Source of the DNA: RBG-16-66-20 sp036262835
GTDB taxonomy: Bacteria > Pseudomonadota > Gammaproteobacteria > Burkholderiales > SG8-39
DNA length: 58,735 nucleotides
Direction of reading: 5' to 3'
NCBI GenBank assembly: GCA_036262835.1
Contig: DATAID010000075.1
Span: 1-58,735, forward strand
Shown here: positions 35,040-43,418 of the stretch, in pieces
Layout of the letters: every line of letters starts with the position of its first letter
Numbering within the stretch: position 1 is the stretch's first letter
Notes under the pieces: generated by a model
What the model saw: the letters and a program-made list of their open reading frames with translations, nothing else
What the model was told of the DNA's origin: nothing
Database searches by the model: none
Position numbers and translations under genes: made by a program

Positions 35040-36665
35040 CTAGGTGACCGCTTCGTAGGCGACGCGCTCGTAATCGGAGCCGCGATCGAGGTTCTCGGTG
35101 AGCCGCACCCGCACCGCGCCCTGTCCCTCGAGGTGCACCTCGATCACGCGCTTGGGCTTGAACCAGCCCGCCGGCAGCACGAGCGAGGGCGGCGCGTTGA
35201 GCGCCGCCACCGCGGTGAGCGAGAGCGCCTGCACCCATTGCGCCCCTTTCACGTTCAGACCGGTCGCCCGCACCGCCGTCGCCGCCGGCAGACCGGGCAG
35301 CAGGCGCACGCCGGCCTGGATGTCGCCGGCGTCGTTCTGGGTGAGCCAGCGCAACTGGCCGAGGTTGAAGTTCTTGGCATCGCCGGGCTTCACGGCGATG
35401 AGCCGGCCGTGGGTGTGCCGGCTTCCGGGATGGGCGGCGGGCCGCACCATGCGCAACCCCTGCGCGCTCTCGTCCTCGACCTTCCAGTTCTCGATCAGGT
35501 ACCCGTGCACCACGCTGTAGTCGTCCTCGTGGCTGGTGCGCAGGCGCCCGAAAGCTTCCATCTCCGCGCGCTGCGCCGCGGTCAGTTCCTTGGTCTCGCC
35601 CGGCGCGTCCGGCTGGCGAAAAACGCGGCCGGAAATGTAGTAATGGATGGCGGGCATCTCCGTGCAGCACTGCGCCTTCTCGCTCGAGCGCTTGCGCTCG
35701 GGATCGCGCGGCGGCCGCGCCTGGCACCACTGGCGATAGAGGAAGACGAGCAATTGCTCGCAGGAGGGCTGCACGCAATCCTCGCCGAGCGCGAGCTTGG
35801 CGGGCGATTCGCCCTTGCGCAGAAGGCCGATGCGGTTTCTCAGGCTCTTGGCCAGGCGCTTCACGTCCACGTAGCGCGGATCGGCGACCTTGGCGCCGCG
35901 CTCCGGGCACTGATCGCTCGTCAGGTCCACGGCAAGCTCGGGGATATCGACTTCGTCGGCGATGGGCTCCTTGTGCAGCTCGGCTTTTTCCGCCCAGCGC
36001 TCGAGCAAAAAGGCGACGAAGGTGAGCTGGCGCTGCGAGAGCTCGTTCGGATTGGCCATGCCGAGCAGCACCGCGCGCATGTAGGCGATGCGGGCCGAGG
36101 TGTCGTTGACGTCGCGGTTGAGGTAGTCCTTCACCGGCTCCTCGGCCACACCAAGCGCCTCGGCGCGCGCGTAGGCCTGGTGGAGCTCGCGCCACTCGCG
36201 CGCCGGCACCTGGCGGTAGGCGCGGTGGTAATGGAACATCTTCAGGCCCGAGTAGCCGAGCACGCGCTGGCAGACGAGGCCCGCCTTGTCCTTCATGCCC
36301 GCCTCGTCGGCGAGCACCGCCTGCAGGCAGCGCAGGTAGCCCAGGCGCATCTGCTCCCAGAGGTTCTCCGTTTCGTTGAAAACCGTGGCCTCGGCCTCCG
36401 CCATCGGCAGCGCACGGTTGGAGAAGCGGCGCGCCTGCTCGATCTCGACGAAGTGCACCCCTTCGCGCAGCGCCTCGAGCGTCGCGAGGCGGTTGGGGCC
36501 GCGGGTCGCGAAGCGGTTGAACTCCCCGATCTGCGCCGTGAACTGGTGCTGCGCGGCCATGACGTTGGCAAGCGGCACGCTTTCGAGCCAGGCCTTGGCG
36601 CTGACCGAGTCGCTGAACTCGGGGGCGGCCTCGTCAGACAGGGCGGGGAGCGTCAGTTCCGTCAT
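35040..36665 (-). CDS. Large conserved-looking protein of unknown function, possible PilZ-like C-terminus
   Basis: A 541-aa soluble protein, no signal peptide or membrane helix. The N-terminal two thirds are helical and rich in Arg/Glu (WEQMRLGYLRCLQAVLADE, MRAVLLGMANPNELS), with a Cys-containing middle (QCCTEMPAIHYYISGRVF). From about residue 410 it turns beta-rich, with GRLIAVKPGD, LGQLRWLTQNDAGDI and QAGVRLLPG, spaced as in PilZ-like barrels, but the classic RxxxR is not obvious. I cannot name it. It is cotranscribed with DUF971-ubiE (7-bp gap). Confidence 0.8.
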   Translation of the reverse strand: MTELTLPALSDEAAPEFSDSVSAKAWLESVPLANVMAAQHQFTAQIGEFNRFATRGPNRLATLEALREGVHFVEIEQARRFSNRALPMAEAEATVFNETENLWEQMRLGYLRCLQAVLADEAGMKDKAGLVCQRVLGYSGLKMFHYHRAYRQVPAREWRELHQAYARAEALGVAEEPVKDYLNRDVNDTSARIAYMRAVLLGMANPNELSQRQLTFVAFLLERWAEKAELHKEPIADEVDIPELAVDLTSDQCPERGAKVADPRYVDVKRLAKSLRNRIGLLRKGESPAKLALGEDCVQPSCEQLLVFLYRQWCQARPPRDPERKRSSEKAQCCTEMPAIHYYISGRVFRQPDAPGETKELTAAQRAEMEAFGRLRTSHEDDYSVVHGYLIENWKVEDESAQGLRMVRPAAHPGSRHTHGRLIAVKPGDAKNFNLGQLRWLTQNDAGDIQAGVRLLPGLPAATAVRATGLNVKGAQWVQALSLTAVAALNAPPSLVLPAGWFKPKRVIEVHLEGQGAVRVRLTENLDRGSDYERVAYEAVT

Positions 36666-36676
36666 GGCGGGCTACT

Positions 36677-37483
36677 CTAGTCGGCTTCGGCACCGGTGTC
36701 ACGGCCCGGCGTTCCGGAGGCCGAGGGGACGGCAAAAATCGCCTGGTAGCTGCGCCAGGACGCCGCGAACAGGATCGGCAGGAAGCTCCACGTCGTCGCA
36801 AAGGCGGCGGTGGTAATGCGCGCGCCGTCGGTGCTCGAGACGAGCGAAGCCAGGGCCAGCGCGGCAAGCGAAAGCGCGAAGAGCGCGAGCACGGTTGCGA
36901 TTCCGAAGGCGAGCATCGCGCGCCAGTTGAGTACGACCGCCGCCGTGCTGAAAAAAGCCGCCTTCAGGGCGGGCAAGCCGTGCCAGGCGATTAGCAGCGG
37001 CGCGTACCAGAGCAGCGAGAAGACGGCCGTCTCGAGGATCGCCCACACGAGGAGCGCGCGCGGCAGGGCCGGCCCGAGCAAATCGTCCATGCTCAGCCGC
37101 TCGATCCCGGTCATGGCGCGGAAGAAGCGCCCATCGTCGGCGAGCGCGGTCACGCCGAGCGCGGCCACCAGCAGCGCGAGGAAGAGCGTGCCGAGCCGGG
37201 CGAGGGCGGCAAAGCCGGCGCGAAAGCCCTCGAGCATCAGCCCCGCCCCCGGACGCGCGCCTCGCGCCGCGGCGCGCATCGCCGCGTGCGGGCCGACGAG
37301 AAGCGCGGGCGCGAGCACCCAGAAAAGCGCGAATCCCGCCGACGGGATGGAAAGCAGGAACGCAATCGCGAGCATGAGCACGAGATGCAGCACCATCAGC
37401 TGCAACGGCGCGGCGCGCAGCACGCGCAGGCCCTCCAGGAGCCAGCGCGCGCCTTCGGCCGCGGAGACACGGTTGGCGATCAT
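36677..37483 (-). CDS. BPSS1780-family membrane protein
   Basis: A 268-aa polytopic protein with about six helices, starting with WLLEGLRVLRAAPLQLMVLHLVLMLAI and containing APALLVGPHAAMRAAARG and WYAPLLIAWHGLPALKAAFFS, as in the BPSS1780 family named from Burkholderia. Function is unknown. In betaproteobacteria it frequently lies next to thrB and polA, the same setting as here. Confidence 0.8.
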   Translation of the reverse strand: MIANRVSAAEGARWLLEGLRVLRAAPLQLMVLHLVLMLAIAFLLSIPSAGFALFWVLAPALLVGPHAAMRAAARGARPGAGLMLEGFRAGFAALARLGTLFLALLVAALGVTALADDGRFFRAMTGIERLSMDDLLGPALPRALLVWAILETAVFSLLWYAPLLIAWHGLPALKAAFFSTAAVVLNWRAMLAFGIATVLALFALSLAALALASLVSSTDGARITTAAFATTWSFLPILFAASWRSYQAIFAVPSASGTPGRDTGAEAD

Positions 37484-37501
37484 GCGCGCTGCGCGCTCAC
37501 C

Positions 37502-38455
37502 TCAAGCCAGCCACGGCGCGCGGGCGCCTGGCCCGGCGCGACTGGCCAGAATGTCGTGGAACTGCCGCGGATCGTGCACCTGCACGAGCTCGCCGGGGCG
37601 CGGCAGGTGCTTGTCGTGCAGGCGCGAGAGCCAGAAGCGCAGGGCCGCGGCGCGCAGCATCGCCGGCCACGCGGCGCGCTCGGCCGGCTGGAGCGGCCGC
37701 AGCGCGTGGTAGGCGCCGAGCAGCGCCGCGGTGCGCGGCGCGTCGAGCTCGGGATCGGCCGGGCTGGCGAGGCACCAGTCGTTCGCGCACACCGCGAGGT
37801 CGAAGAGGAAACAGTCGATGCCCGCAAAATAGAAGTCGATGACCCCGGAGAGCCGCCCCGCCGTGAAGAGCGCGTTGTCGCGGAAAAGATCGGCATGCAC
37901 GGCGCCGCGCGGCAGGTCCGGGAAGCGCTGCTCCGACTGATAACGCATCTCGCCCCGCAGAAATTCCAGCTCCACCTTGGCGAGGAAGGGCGCCACCTCC
38001 TCCACCGCGACGCGCTGCCATTTCGGGCCGCGCGGGTTCTCCACATAGCCCTTGAACGAGCGTGCGGCAAGATGCATGCGCGCGAGGAGCGCGCCCAGCT
38101 CGGCGCATTCGGCGGCGCCGGGCCGCTCGACCGAGGTCCCGGTGAGGCGCGTGACGAGCGCCGCCGGCTTGCCGTTCAGCCTCGAGAGATACCGGTCATC
38201 GGCATCCGCAATCGGCGCCGGGCACGGAATGCCGTGGCGCGCGAGGTGCGCCATCAGCTCGAGGTAGAACGGCAGCTCTGCCGCGGGCAGGCGCTCGAAG
38301 AGCGTCAGGACGTAGCGCCCTTGGCTCGTCGTGAGAAAGTAGTTGGTGTTCTCGATTCCGGTGGCGATCGGCTCGAGCCGCTCGAGCGCGCCCACCGAGT
38401 AGCGGCTCAGCCAGGCCGCGGCCTCGCCGTCCGAGACGGGCGTGAAAACCGACAA
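37502..38455 (-). CDS. thrB: Homoserine kinase (aminoglycoside-phosphotransferase fold)
   Basis: A 317-aa kinase of the ThrB type used by betaproteobacteria and Pseudomonas, making O-phosphohomoserine for threonine. Motifs: FTPVSDGEAAAWLSRY near the N-terminus, GIENTNYFLTT (nucleotide loop), catalytic HADLFRDNALF, and metal-binding GVIDFYFAG. The best start is TTG 38455, one base after the DUF2782 stop, which gives the standard LSVFTPVS N-terminus; an upstream extension to 38503 would run into DUF2782 and matches nothing. Confidence 0.93.
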   Translation of the reverse strand: MSVFTPVSDGEAAAWLSRYSVGALERLEPIATGIENTNYFLTTSQGRYVLTLFERLPAAELPFYLELMAHLARHGIPCPAPIADADDRYLSRLNGKPAALVTRLTGTSVERPGAAECAELGALLARMHLAARSFKGYVENPRGPKWQRVAVEEVAPFLAKVELEFLRGEMRYQSEQRFPDLPRGAVHADLFRDNALFTAGRLSGVIDFYFAGIDCFLFDLAVCANDWCLASPADPELDAPRTAALLGAYHALRPLQPAERAAWPAMLRAAALRFWLSRLHDKHLPRPGELVQVHDPRQFHDILASRAGPGARAPWLA

Positions 38456-38456
38456 G

Positions 38457-38801
38457 TCAGTTGAACGTCCTGATCGTCCACATCGGCACGCGCACGCCGT
38501 CATCGAGCGAGTCGCGCCGCATCCAGTTGCCGTTTCCGGTGGTGTCGATCAGGTAATAGGGAACGCCGTGCGGCGGAGTGACCTTCAGCATCATGAGGCG
38601 CCCGCCCTCGCGATATTCCTCCACTTTGTCGCCCTGCTGCGGCTCGATGCGCACGCGCGGCTCGTCGGCGCCCTCGCGCACGACGGGCGGCGGCGGCGGC
38701 TCGGGCAGCGGCTCGAGCTTGGGCGGGCGCTGCTGCGCGAGCGCGCCGCTGGTCAACAGCGTCACGGCGAGCGAAAAAACGAGAACGATGAGCGGGCGCA
38801 C
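38457..38801 (-). CDS. DUF2782 exported protein
   Basis: A 114-aa protein read from GTG 38801. A signal peptide (LVFSLAVTLLTSGALAQ) precedes a Pro-rich linker with a run of Pro after EPLPEP, and the DUF2782 core RRLMMLKVTPPHGVPYYLID-like segment, ending WMRRDSLDDGVRVPMWTI. Function unknown; the family is found next to polA or thrB in betaproteobacteria. Only 24 bp separate it from divergent polA. Confidence 0.82.
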   Translation of the reverse strand: MRPLIVLVFSLAVTLLTSGALAQQRPPKLEPLPEPPPPPVVREGADEPRVRIEPQQGDKVEEYREGGRLMMLKVTPPHGVPYYLIDTTGNGNWMRRDSLDDGVRVPMWTIRTFN

Positions 38802-38807
38802 ATTGGG

Positions 38808-38820
38808 ATTTTACTAGAAT
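38808..38820. promoter_or_regulatory. Back-to-back -10-like hexamers between DUF2782 and polA
   Basis: In a 24-bp gap, ATTTTA (38808-38813; TAAAAT on the minus strand) faces DUF2782 and TAGAAT (38815-38820) faces polA. Each ends five or six bases before its start codon, so transcripts would begin at or next to the start codon. No TTGACA-like -35 is visible for either. Confidence 0.35.
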
Positions 38821-38825
38821 AGGCC

Positions 38826-41570
38826 ATGCCGGAAAGCAGCCCGCCGTCGGCCAACGTAGTCCTCCTGGTCGACGGCTCCTCGTATCTTTACAGGGCGTTT
38901 CACGCGCTGCCGGAGCTGAAGAGTCCGAAAGGCGAGCCGACCGGGGCCATCTACGGCGTGATCAGCATGCTGAAGAAGCTCGGCGCCGACTATCGCGCGC
39001 AGGCGCGCGCCTGCGTGTTCGACGCGCGCGGCAAGACCTTCCGCGACGAGCTCTACCCGGAGTACAAGGCGACGCGCACGGCGATGCCCGACGACCTCGG
39101 CGCGCAGATCGAGCCGCTCAAGGAGGCCGTCGAGGCGCTCGGCTGGCCGGTGCTCGCCATCGAGGGCGTGGAGGCCGACGACGTCATCGCCACGCTCGCC
39201 GAGCAGGCGAAGCAGAAAGGCTGGACGGCGGTCATCTCGACCGGCGACAAGGACCTGACGCAACTCGTGGATGCGCAGGTGCTCTGGGTCAACACGATGT
39301 CGAACGAGAAGCTCGACCCGGCGGGCGTGGAGAAGAAATTCGGCGTCCCGCCCGGCAGGATCGTCGACTACCTCTCGCTCATCGGCGATGCGATCGACAA
39401 CGTGCCGGGCGTGCCCAAGGTGGGCCCGAAGACCGCCTGCAAGTGGATCCAGCAATACGGGTCGCTGGAGGGCGTGATCGCGCACGCGGGCGAGATTTCC
39501 GGCCAGGTCGGCGAGAACCTGCGCAAGGCGCTCGACTGGCTGCCCAAGGCGCGCGAGCTCGTCACGGTCCGGCGCGACGTGCCGCTGCCGCTTTCGCTCG
39601 AGGCGCTCGCCACCCATCAGGGCGACGCCGCGCGCCAGCGCGCGCTCTATCAGCGGTTCGGGTTCAAAGGTTGGCTAAGGGAGCTTGAAGGGGGTTCCGT
39701 TGAGAAAGCCGTTTCTCAGGAAACCGGCGTTCAGGCGCCCCTCCCGGGCAAAGAGAATCTTCCCGAAAAAAGAAGTTATTCAACGATCCTGGAAGAGAGC
39801 GCATTCCAGGCCCTCCTCAAGAAGCTGGAGGCCGCCCCGCTCGTCGGCTTCGACACCGAATGCGTGGGGCTGGAGCCGATGAGCGCGCGCCTGGTGGGAA
39901 TGTCTTTCGCCTTCGCGCGCGAGGCGGTCTACCTGCCGCTCGCGCACGAGTATCCGGGGGCGCCCGCGCAGCTGCCGTTCAAGGAGACGCTCGCGAAATT
40001 GAAGCCGTGGCTCGAGCGCGAGGACTGCCGGAAGGTGGCGCAGAACGTGAAGTTCGACTCGCACGTGCTCGCCAACTGCGGCATCCGGCTGGCCGGGTGC
40101 GTGCACGACACCCTGCTCGAATCCTACGTGCTCGAAGTGCACGAGCGCCACGACCTGGGCGCGCTCGCGCTGCGCCACTGCGGCTGGCAGACCATCGGCT
40201 ACGACGAGGTCACCGGCAAGGGCGCCTCGCGCATCCCCTTCTCCGCGGTCGACCTGGAGCGCGCGACCGCCTACTCGGCCGAGGACGCGGACTGCACGCT
40301 TTCGGTTCATGAGATTCTCTACGGGAAAATCCGCGAAGACAAAAAGCTCAGCTTCGTCTACGAGCGCATCGAGCTGCCGGCGCTGCCGGTGCTCTTCGCG
40401 ATGGAGCGCAACGGCGTGCTGCTCGATGCGGCCAAGCTCGAGGCGCAGAGCCACGAGCTCGGCAAGGAGATGCTGAAGAAGGAGCAGGACGCGCACGCCG
40501 CCGCGGGCGGCCCCTTCAACCTGGGCTCGCCCAAGCAGATCCGCGAGATCCTGTTCGAGCGCCAGAAGCTGCCCGTCCGGAAGAAAACGCCGACGGGCGA
40601 GCCCTCCACCGACGAGGACGTGCTCGAAGAGCTCGCGCTCGATCATCCCCTGCCCCGGCTCATCCTCGAGCACCGCGCGCTCGCCAAGCTCAAGTCCACC
40701 TACACCGACAAGCTGCCCAAGAGCGTCGATCGAACGACCGGGCGCGTGCATACCACCTACTCGCAGACGACCGCGGTGACCGGGCGGCTCGCCTCCAACG
40801 ACCCCAACCTCCAGAACATCCCGATCCGCACGCCGCAGGGCCGGCGCATCCGCGAGGCCTTCATCGCGCCCCCGGGCTGCAAGATCGTCTCGGCCGACTA
40901 CTCGCAGATCGAGCTTCGCATCATGGCCCATCTCTCCGGGGACGCCGGCCTGCGCCACGCCTTCGAGCACGGCCACGACGTGCACCAGGCCACCGCGGCG
41001 GAAGTCTTCGGCGTGCCGCTCGACAAGGTCTCCAAGGACGAGCGGCGCACGGCCAAGGTGATCAACTTCGGCTTGATCTACGGCATGAGCGCCTTCGGGC
41101 TTGCGCAGAACCTCGGCCTCGAGCGCGCCACCGCGCAGGCCTACATCGAGGCCTACTTCACGCGCTATCCGGGCGTGAAGCGCTTCATGGACGAGACGCG
41201 CGCCAAGGCGCGGCGCGAGCGCTATGTCGAGACCGTCTTCGGCCGGCGCCTCTACCTGCCCGACATCACCTCCGGCTCACCCGCGCGCCGCTCCGGCGCC
41301 GAGCGAGCGGCAATCAATGCGCCCATGCAGGGCACGGCGGCGGATCTCATCAAGATGGCGATGGTTTCCGTTCAGAAATGGCTCGAAACCGAAAAGCTGA
41401 AGGCGAAGCTCATCATGCAGGTTCACGACGAGCTCGTGCTGGAGGTGCCGGAAGGCGAGCTGCAGAAAGTAAAGGACCAGGTGAAAACCCTGATGCAGGA
41501 CGTCGCGAGGCTCGAGGTCGCCCTGGTTGTCGACGTCGGTGTCGGCGACAACTGGGACCAGGCGCACTGA
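38826..41570 (+). CDS. polA: DNA polymerase I
   Basis: A 914-aa three-domain enzyme for primer removal and repair. The 5' nuclease (about 1-290) contains VDGSSYLYRAFHALP and GVEADDVIATLA. The 3'-5' proofreading domain (about 335-520) keeps its acidic residues in VGFDTECVGL, NVKFDSHVL and YSAEDADCT, so it looks active. Polymerase motifs: A SADYSQIELRIMAHLSGD, B RRTAKVINFGLIYG, C MQVHDELVLEVP. The linker at 39660-39790 is low in GC and holds a TGAGAAA-GCCG-TTTCTCA hairpin. Confidence 0.98.
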   Translation: MPESSPPSANVVLLVDGSSYLYRAFHALPELKSPKGEPTGAIYGVISMLKKLGADYRAQARACVFDARGKTFRDELYPEYKATRTAMPDDLGAQIEPLKEAVEALGWPVLAIEGVEADDVIATLAEQAKQKGWTAVISTGDKDLTQLVDAQVLWVNTMSNEKLDPAGVEKKFGVPPGRIVDYLSLIGDAIDNVPGVPKVGPKTACKWIQQYGSLEGVIAHAGEISGQVGENLRKALDWLPKARELVTVRRDVPLPLSLEALATHQGDAARQRALYQRFGFKGWLRELEGGSVEKAVSQETGVQAPLPGKENLPEKRSYSTILEESAFQALLKKLEAAPLVGFDTECVGLEPMSARLVGMSFAFAREAVYLPLAHEYPGAPAQLPFKETLAKLKPWLEREDCRKVAQNVKFDSHVLANCGIRLAGCVHDTLLESYVLEVHERHDLGALALRHCGWQTIGYDEVTGKGASRIPFSAVDLERATAYSAEDADCTLSVHEILYGKIREDKKLSFVYERIELPALPVLFAMERNGVLLDAAKLEAQSHELGKEMLKKEQDAHAAAGGPFNLGSPKQIREILFERQKLPVRKKTPTGEPSTDEDVLEELALDHPLPRLILEHRALAKLKSTYTDKLPKSVDRTTGRVHTTYSQTTAVTGRLASNDPNLQNIPIRTPQGRRIREAFIAPPGCKIVSADYSQIELRIMAHLSGDAGLRHAFEHGHDVHQATAAEVFGVPLDKVSKDERRTAKVINFGLIYGMSAFGLAQNLGLERATAQAYIEAYFTRYPGVKRFMDETRAKARRERYVETVFGRRLYLPDITSGSPARRSGAERAAINAPMQGTAADLIKMAMVSVQKWLETEKLKAKLIMQVHDELVLEVPEGELQKVKDQVKTLMQDVARLEVALVVDVGVGDNWDQAH

Positions 41571-41573
41571 CGG

Positions 41574-42554
41574 TTAATCGATCTTCGCCCCCGAGCGGCG
41601 CACCACCTCGCCCCAGCGCGCCGAGTCCCGCTTGATCGTGGCGGCGAACTCCTCGGGCGTGCCGCCGGCGGGCTCATCGCCGATCGCGCCGAAGCGCTCC
41701 TTGAAGGCGCTCGAGCGCACGGCTTCGTTGACGGCCGCATTCAGGCGCTCGAGCACCGGCCGCGGCAGTCCCGCGGGCGCGATGACGCCCGACCACGTAC
41801 CCGCCTCGTAGCCGGGCACCCCCGCCTCGGCGATCGTCGGCAACTCGGGGAACGCGGGCGAGCGGCGCGCGCCGCTCACGGCGAGCGCGCGCACCTTGCC
41901 CGAGTGCGCATGCGGCGCGATCGAATTCAAGCTCTCCCAGATGAGCTGCACGTGCCCCGCGATGAGGTCGGTGATCGCCATCGCGCCGCCTTTGTAGGGC
42001 ACGTGCACGATGTCCGTGCCGGTCATGTACTTGAAGAGCTCGCCCGCGACGTGGCCAGGCGAGCCGTTGCTCGAGGACGCGTTCACGAGCTTGCCGGGAT
42101 TCTTCTTCGCATAATCGATGAGCTCGCGCACCGAGTGCACCGCGAGCCCCGGCGTCACCGCGAGAAGCAGGTGGCCGCGCGAGACGAGCGCGACGGGCTG
42201 AAGATCGCGCTCGATGTCGTAAGGCAGCCTGGAGACCATGTGGCGGGTAATCGCGAGCGCGCCGATCGGCCCCATGCCGATCGTATAGCCGTCGGGCGCG
42301 CTCTTCGCCACCGCATCGATGCCGATCGTGAGCGCGCCGCCCGGGCGGTTCTCGACCACGACCGCCTGGCCGAGCGGGCGCGCGAGCTCCGCGGCGAGGA
42401 GCCGCGCGACGTTGTCGGTGGCGCTGCCGGCGGCCTGGGGAACGACGAGCTTGACCGGCTTTTCGGGATACTCGGCGAGCGCGCTCGCCGCAAGAACAAG
42501 GAGGACCCCGAGCGCGAGAGCCCGGGAGAGCCCGCTAGCGCTTGAGCGCGCCAA
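41574..42554 (-). CDS. Bug/TctC-family tripartite tricarboxylate receptor
   Basis: A 326-aa periplasmic binding protein with a signal peptide (LGVLLVLAASALAEYPEKP) and the Bug signatures KLVVPQAAGSATDNVARLLA, VVENRPGGALTIGIDAVA and VPYKGGAMAITDLIAGHVQL. Bugs bind carboxylated or aromatic solutes. No TctA/TctB membrane partner is near, so it is an orphan receptor, as is common in Burkholderiales. The start is TTG 42554, with AGGAAGG just upstream, overlapping the DUF4197 end by 20 nt. Confidence 0.9.
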   Translation of the reverse strand: MARSSASGLSRALALGVLLVLAASALAEYPEKPVKLVVPQAAGSATDNVARLLAAELARPLGQAVVVENRPGGALTIGIDAVAKSAPDGYTIGMGPIGALAITRHMVSRLPYDIERDLQPVALVSRGHLLLAVTPGLAVHSVRELIDYAKKNPGKLVNASSSNGSPGHVAGELFKYMTGTDIVHVPYKGGAMAITDLIAGHVQLIWESLNSIAPHAHSGKVRALAVSGARRSPAFPELPTIAEAGVPGYEAGTWSGVIAPAGLPRPVLERLNAAVNEAVRSSAFKERFGAIGDEPAGGTPEEFAATIKRDSARWGEVVRRSGAKID

Positions 42555-43224
42555 AGACCTTCCTGACGATGTCGCTGCCGGCCTTGACCGGGTCCTGGCG
42601 GATCTTCTTCTCTTCCTCGGCGACCATGTAAAAGAGGCCGTCGAGCGCCTTCTGCGTCACGTAATCGTCGAGGTTCGCCTGCTCTTTCTTGACGAGGCCG
42701 AACTGCACGCCCTTGCTCGCGTACTGGTTGTATTTCTCGGCGAGCTTCACGCGCTCGGTGGCGCGCTTGACGATCGGCAGGAACTTGCCGCGCAGGGGAT
42801 CGGAGGTCGTGCGCTTGAAATACTCGGTGCCCGAAGTCTGGCCGCCGGTGAGGATGCCCTTCGCGTCCTGCACCGACATCTTCTTCACCGCGTCGACGAA
42901 GAGCTTCTTCGCCTCGGGCACCGCCTGCTCGGCCGCGCGGTTCATCGCGAGCACGAGCTCGTCGGCGTATTTGCCGAGGCCCACGTTGTGCATCAGCTTC
43001 TCGTAGCGCTTGAGCGAGTCGGGCAGCGGAATCTTGACCGCCTGGTTGCCGAGAAAGCCGTCGGTTTTGCCCAGGACGTTCACCGCGGCGGTCGCGCCCT
43101 TCTCGAGCGCGCCCTTCAGTCCCGCAACGGCGTCCTTGTTGGTGATGTCCTCGATTCCGGCGCGAGCCGTCCCGGAAAGAACGAGGAGCGCCGTGGTGAG
43201 CGCAATGACCAGTCTTGTCGTCAT
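42535..43224 (-). CDS. DUF4197 exported protein
   Basis: A 229-aa protein with a signal peptide (MTTRLVIALTTALLVLSGTARA) and DUF4197 core features: GLKGALEKGATAAVNVLG, IPLPDSLKRYEKLMHNVGLG, AVKKMSVQDAKGILTGG, YVTQKALDGLFYMVAEEEKKIR. Function unknown; helical and probably periplasmic. It is divergent from the EF-hand/BON gene over 194 bp and followed by the Bug receptor on the same transcript. Confidence 0.87.
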   Translation of the reverse strand: MTTRLVIALTTALLVLSGTARAGIEDITNKDAVAGLKGALEKGATAAVNVLGKTDGFLGNQAVKIPLPDSLKRYEKLMHNVGLGKYADELVLAMNRAAEQAVPEAKKLFVDAVKKMSVQDAKGILTGGQTSGTEYFKRTTSDPLRGKFLPIVKRATERVKLAEKYNQYASKGVQFGLVKKEQANLDDYVTQKALDGLFYMVAEEEKKIRQDPVKAGSDIVRKVFGALKR

Positions 43225-43248
43225 GCTTGTTAGCTTAGCGCGAAAATC

Positions 43249-43286
43249 CGTCGCCGATCAGCGACGAAATGCTCGCCCGCCGGGCG
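43249..43286. repeat. Two adjacent inverted repeats upstream of the sigma-54 promoter
   Basis: CGTCGC-CGATCA-GCGACG at 43249-43266 and TCGCCC-GCC-GGGCGA at 43272-43286 lie about 45-95 bp upstream of the sigma-54 element. Neither has a T-run, so they are not terminators. They could be enhancer-binding sites for the plus-strand gene or operators for DUF4197. Confidence 0.4.
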
Positions 43287-43330
43287 ACCTGGCTGACGGT
43301 AACCCCTTGATCCCCGAGCGTCATTTGTTC

Positions 43331-43345
43331 TGGCATGACCATTGC
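43331..43345 (+). promoter_or_regulatory. Sigma-54 (RpoN) promoter of the EF-hand/BON gene
   Basis: TGGCATG-ACCA-TTGC matches the -24/-12 consensus TGGCAYR-N4-TTGC at every defined position. The expected start of transcription, about 12 nt downstream, leaves a leader near 60 nt to the ATG at 43419, which has AAAGGAG upstream. Position, strand and spacing all fit. Confidence 0.65.
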
Positions 43346-43418
43346 GGCTGGTTCTTGTAGCGGGGCGCTTTTCGCGCTTCCGCACCTTGCAATGCAATCC
43401 AGCCGAAAGGAGAGAACG

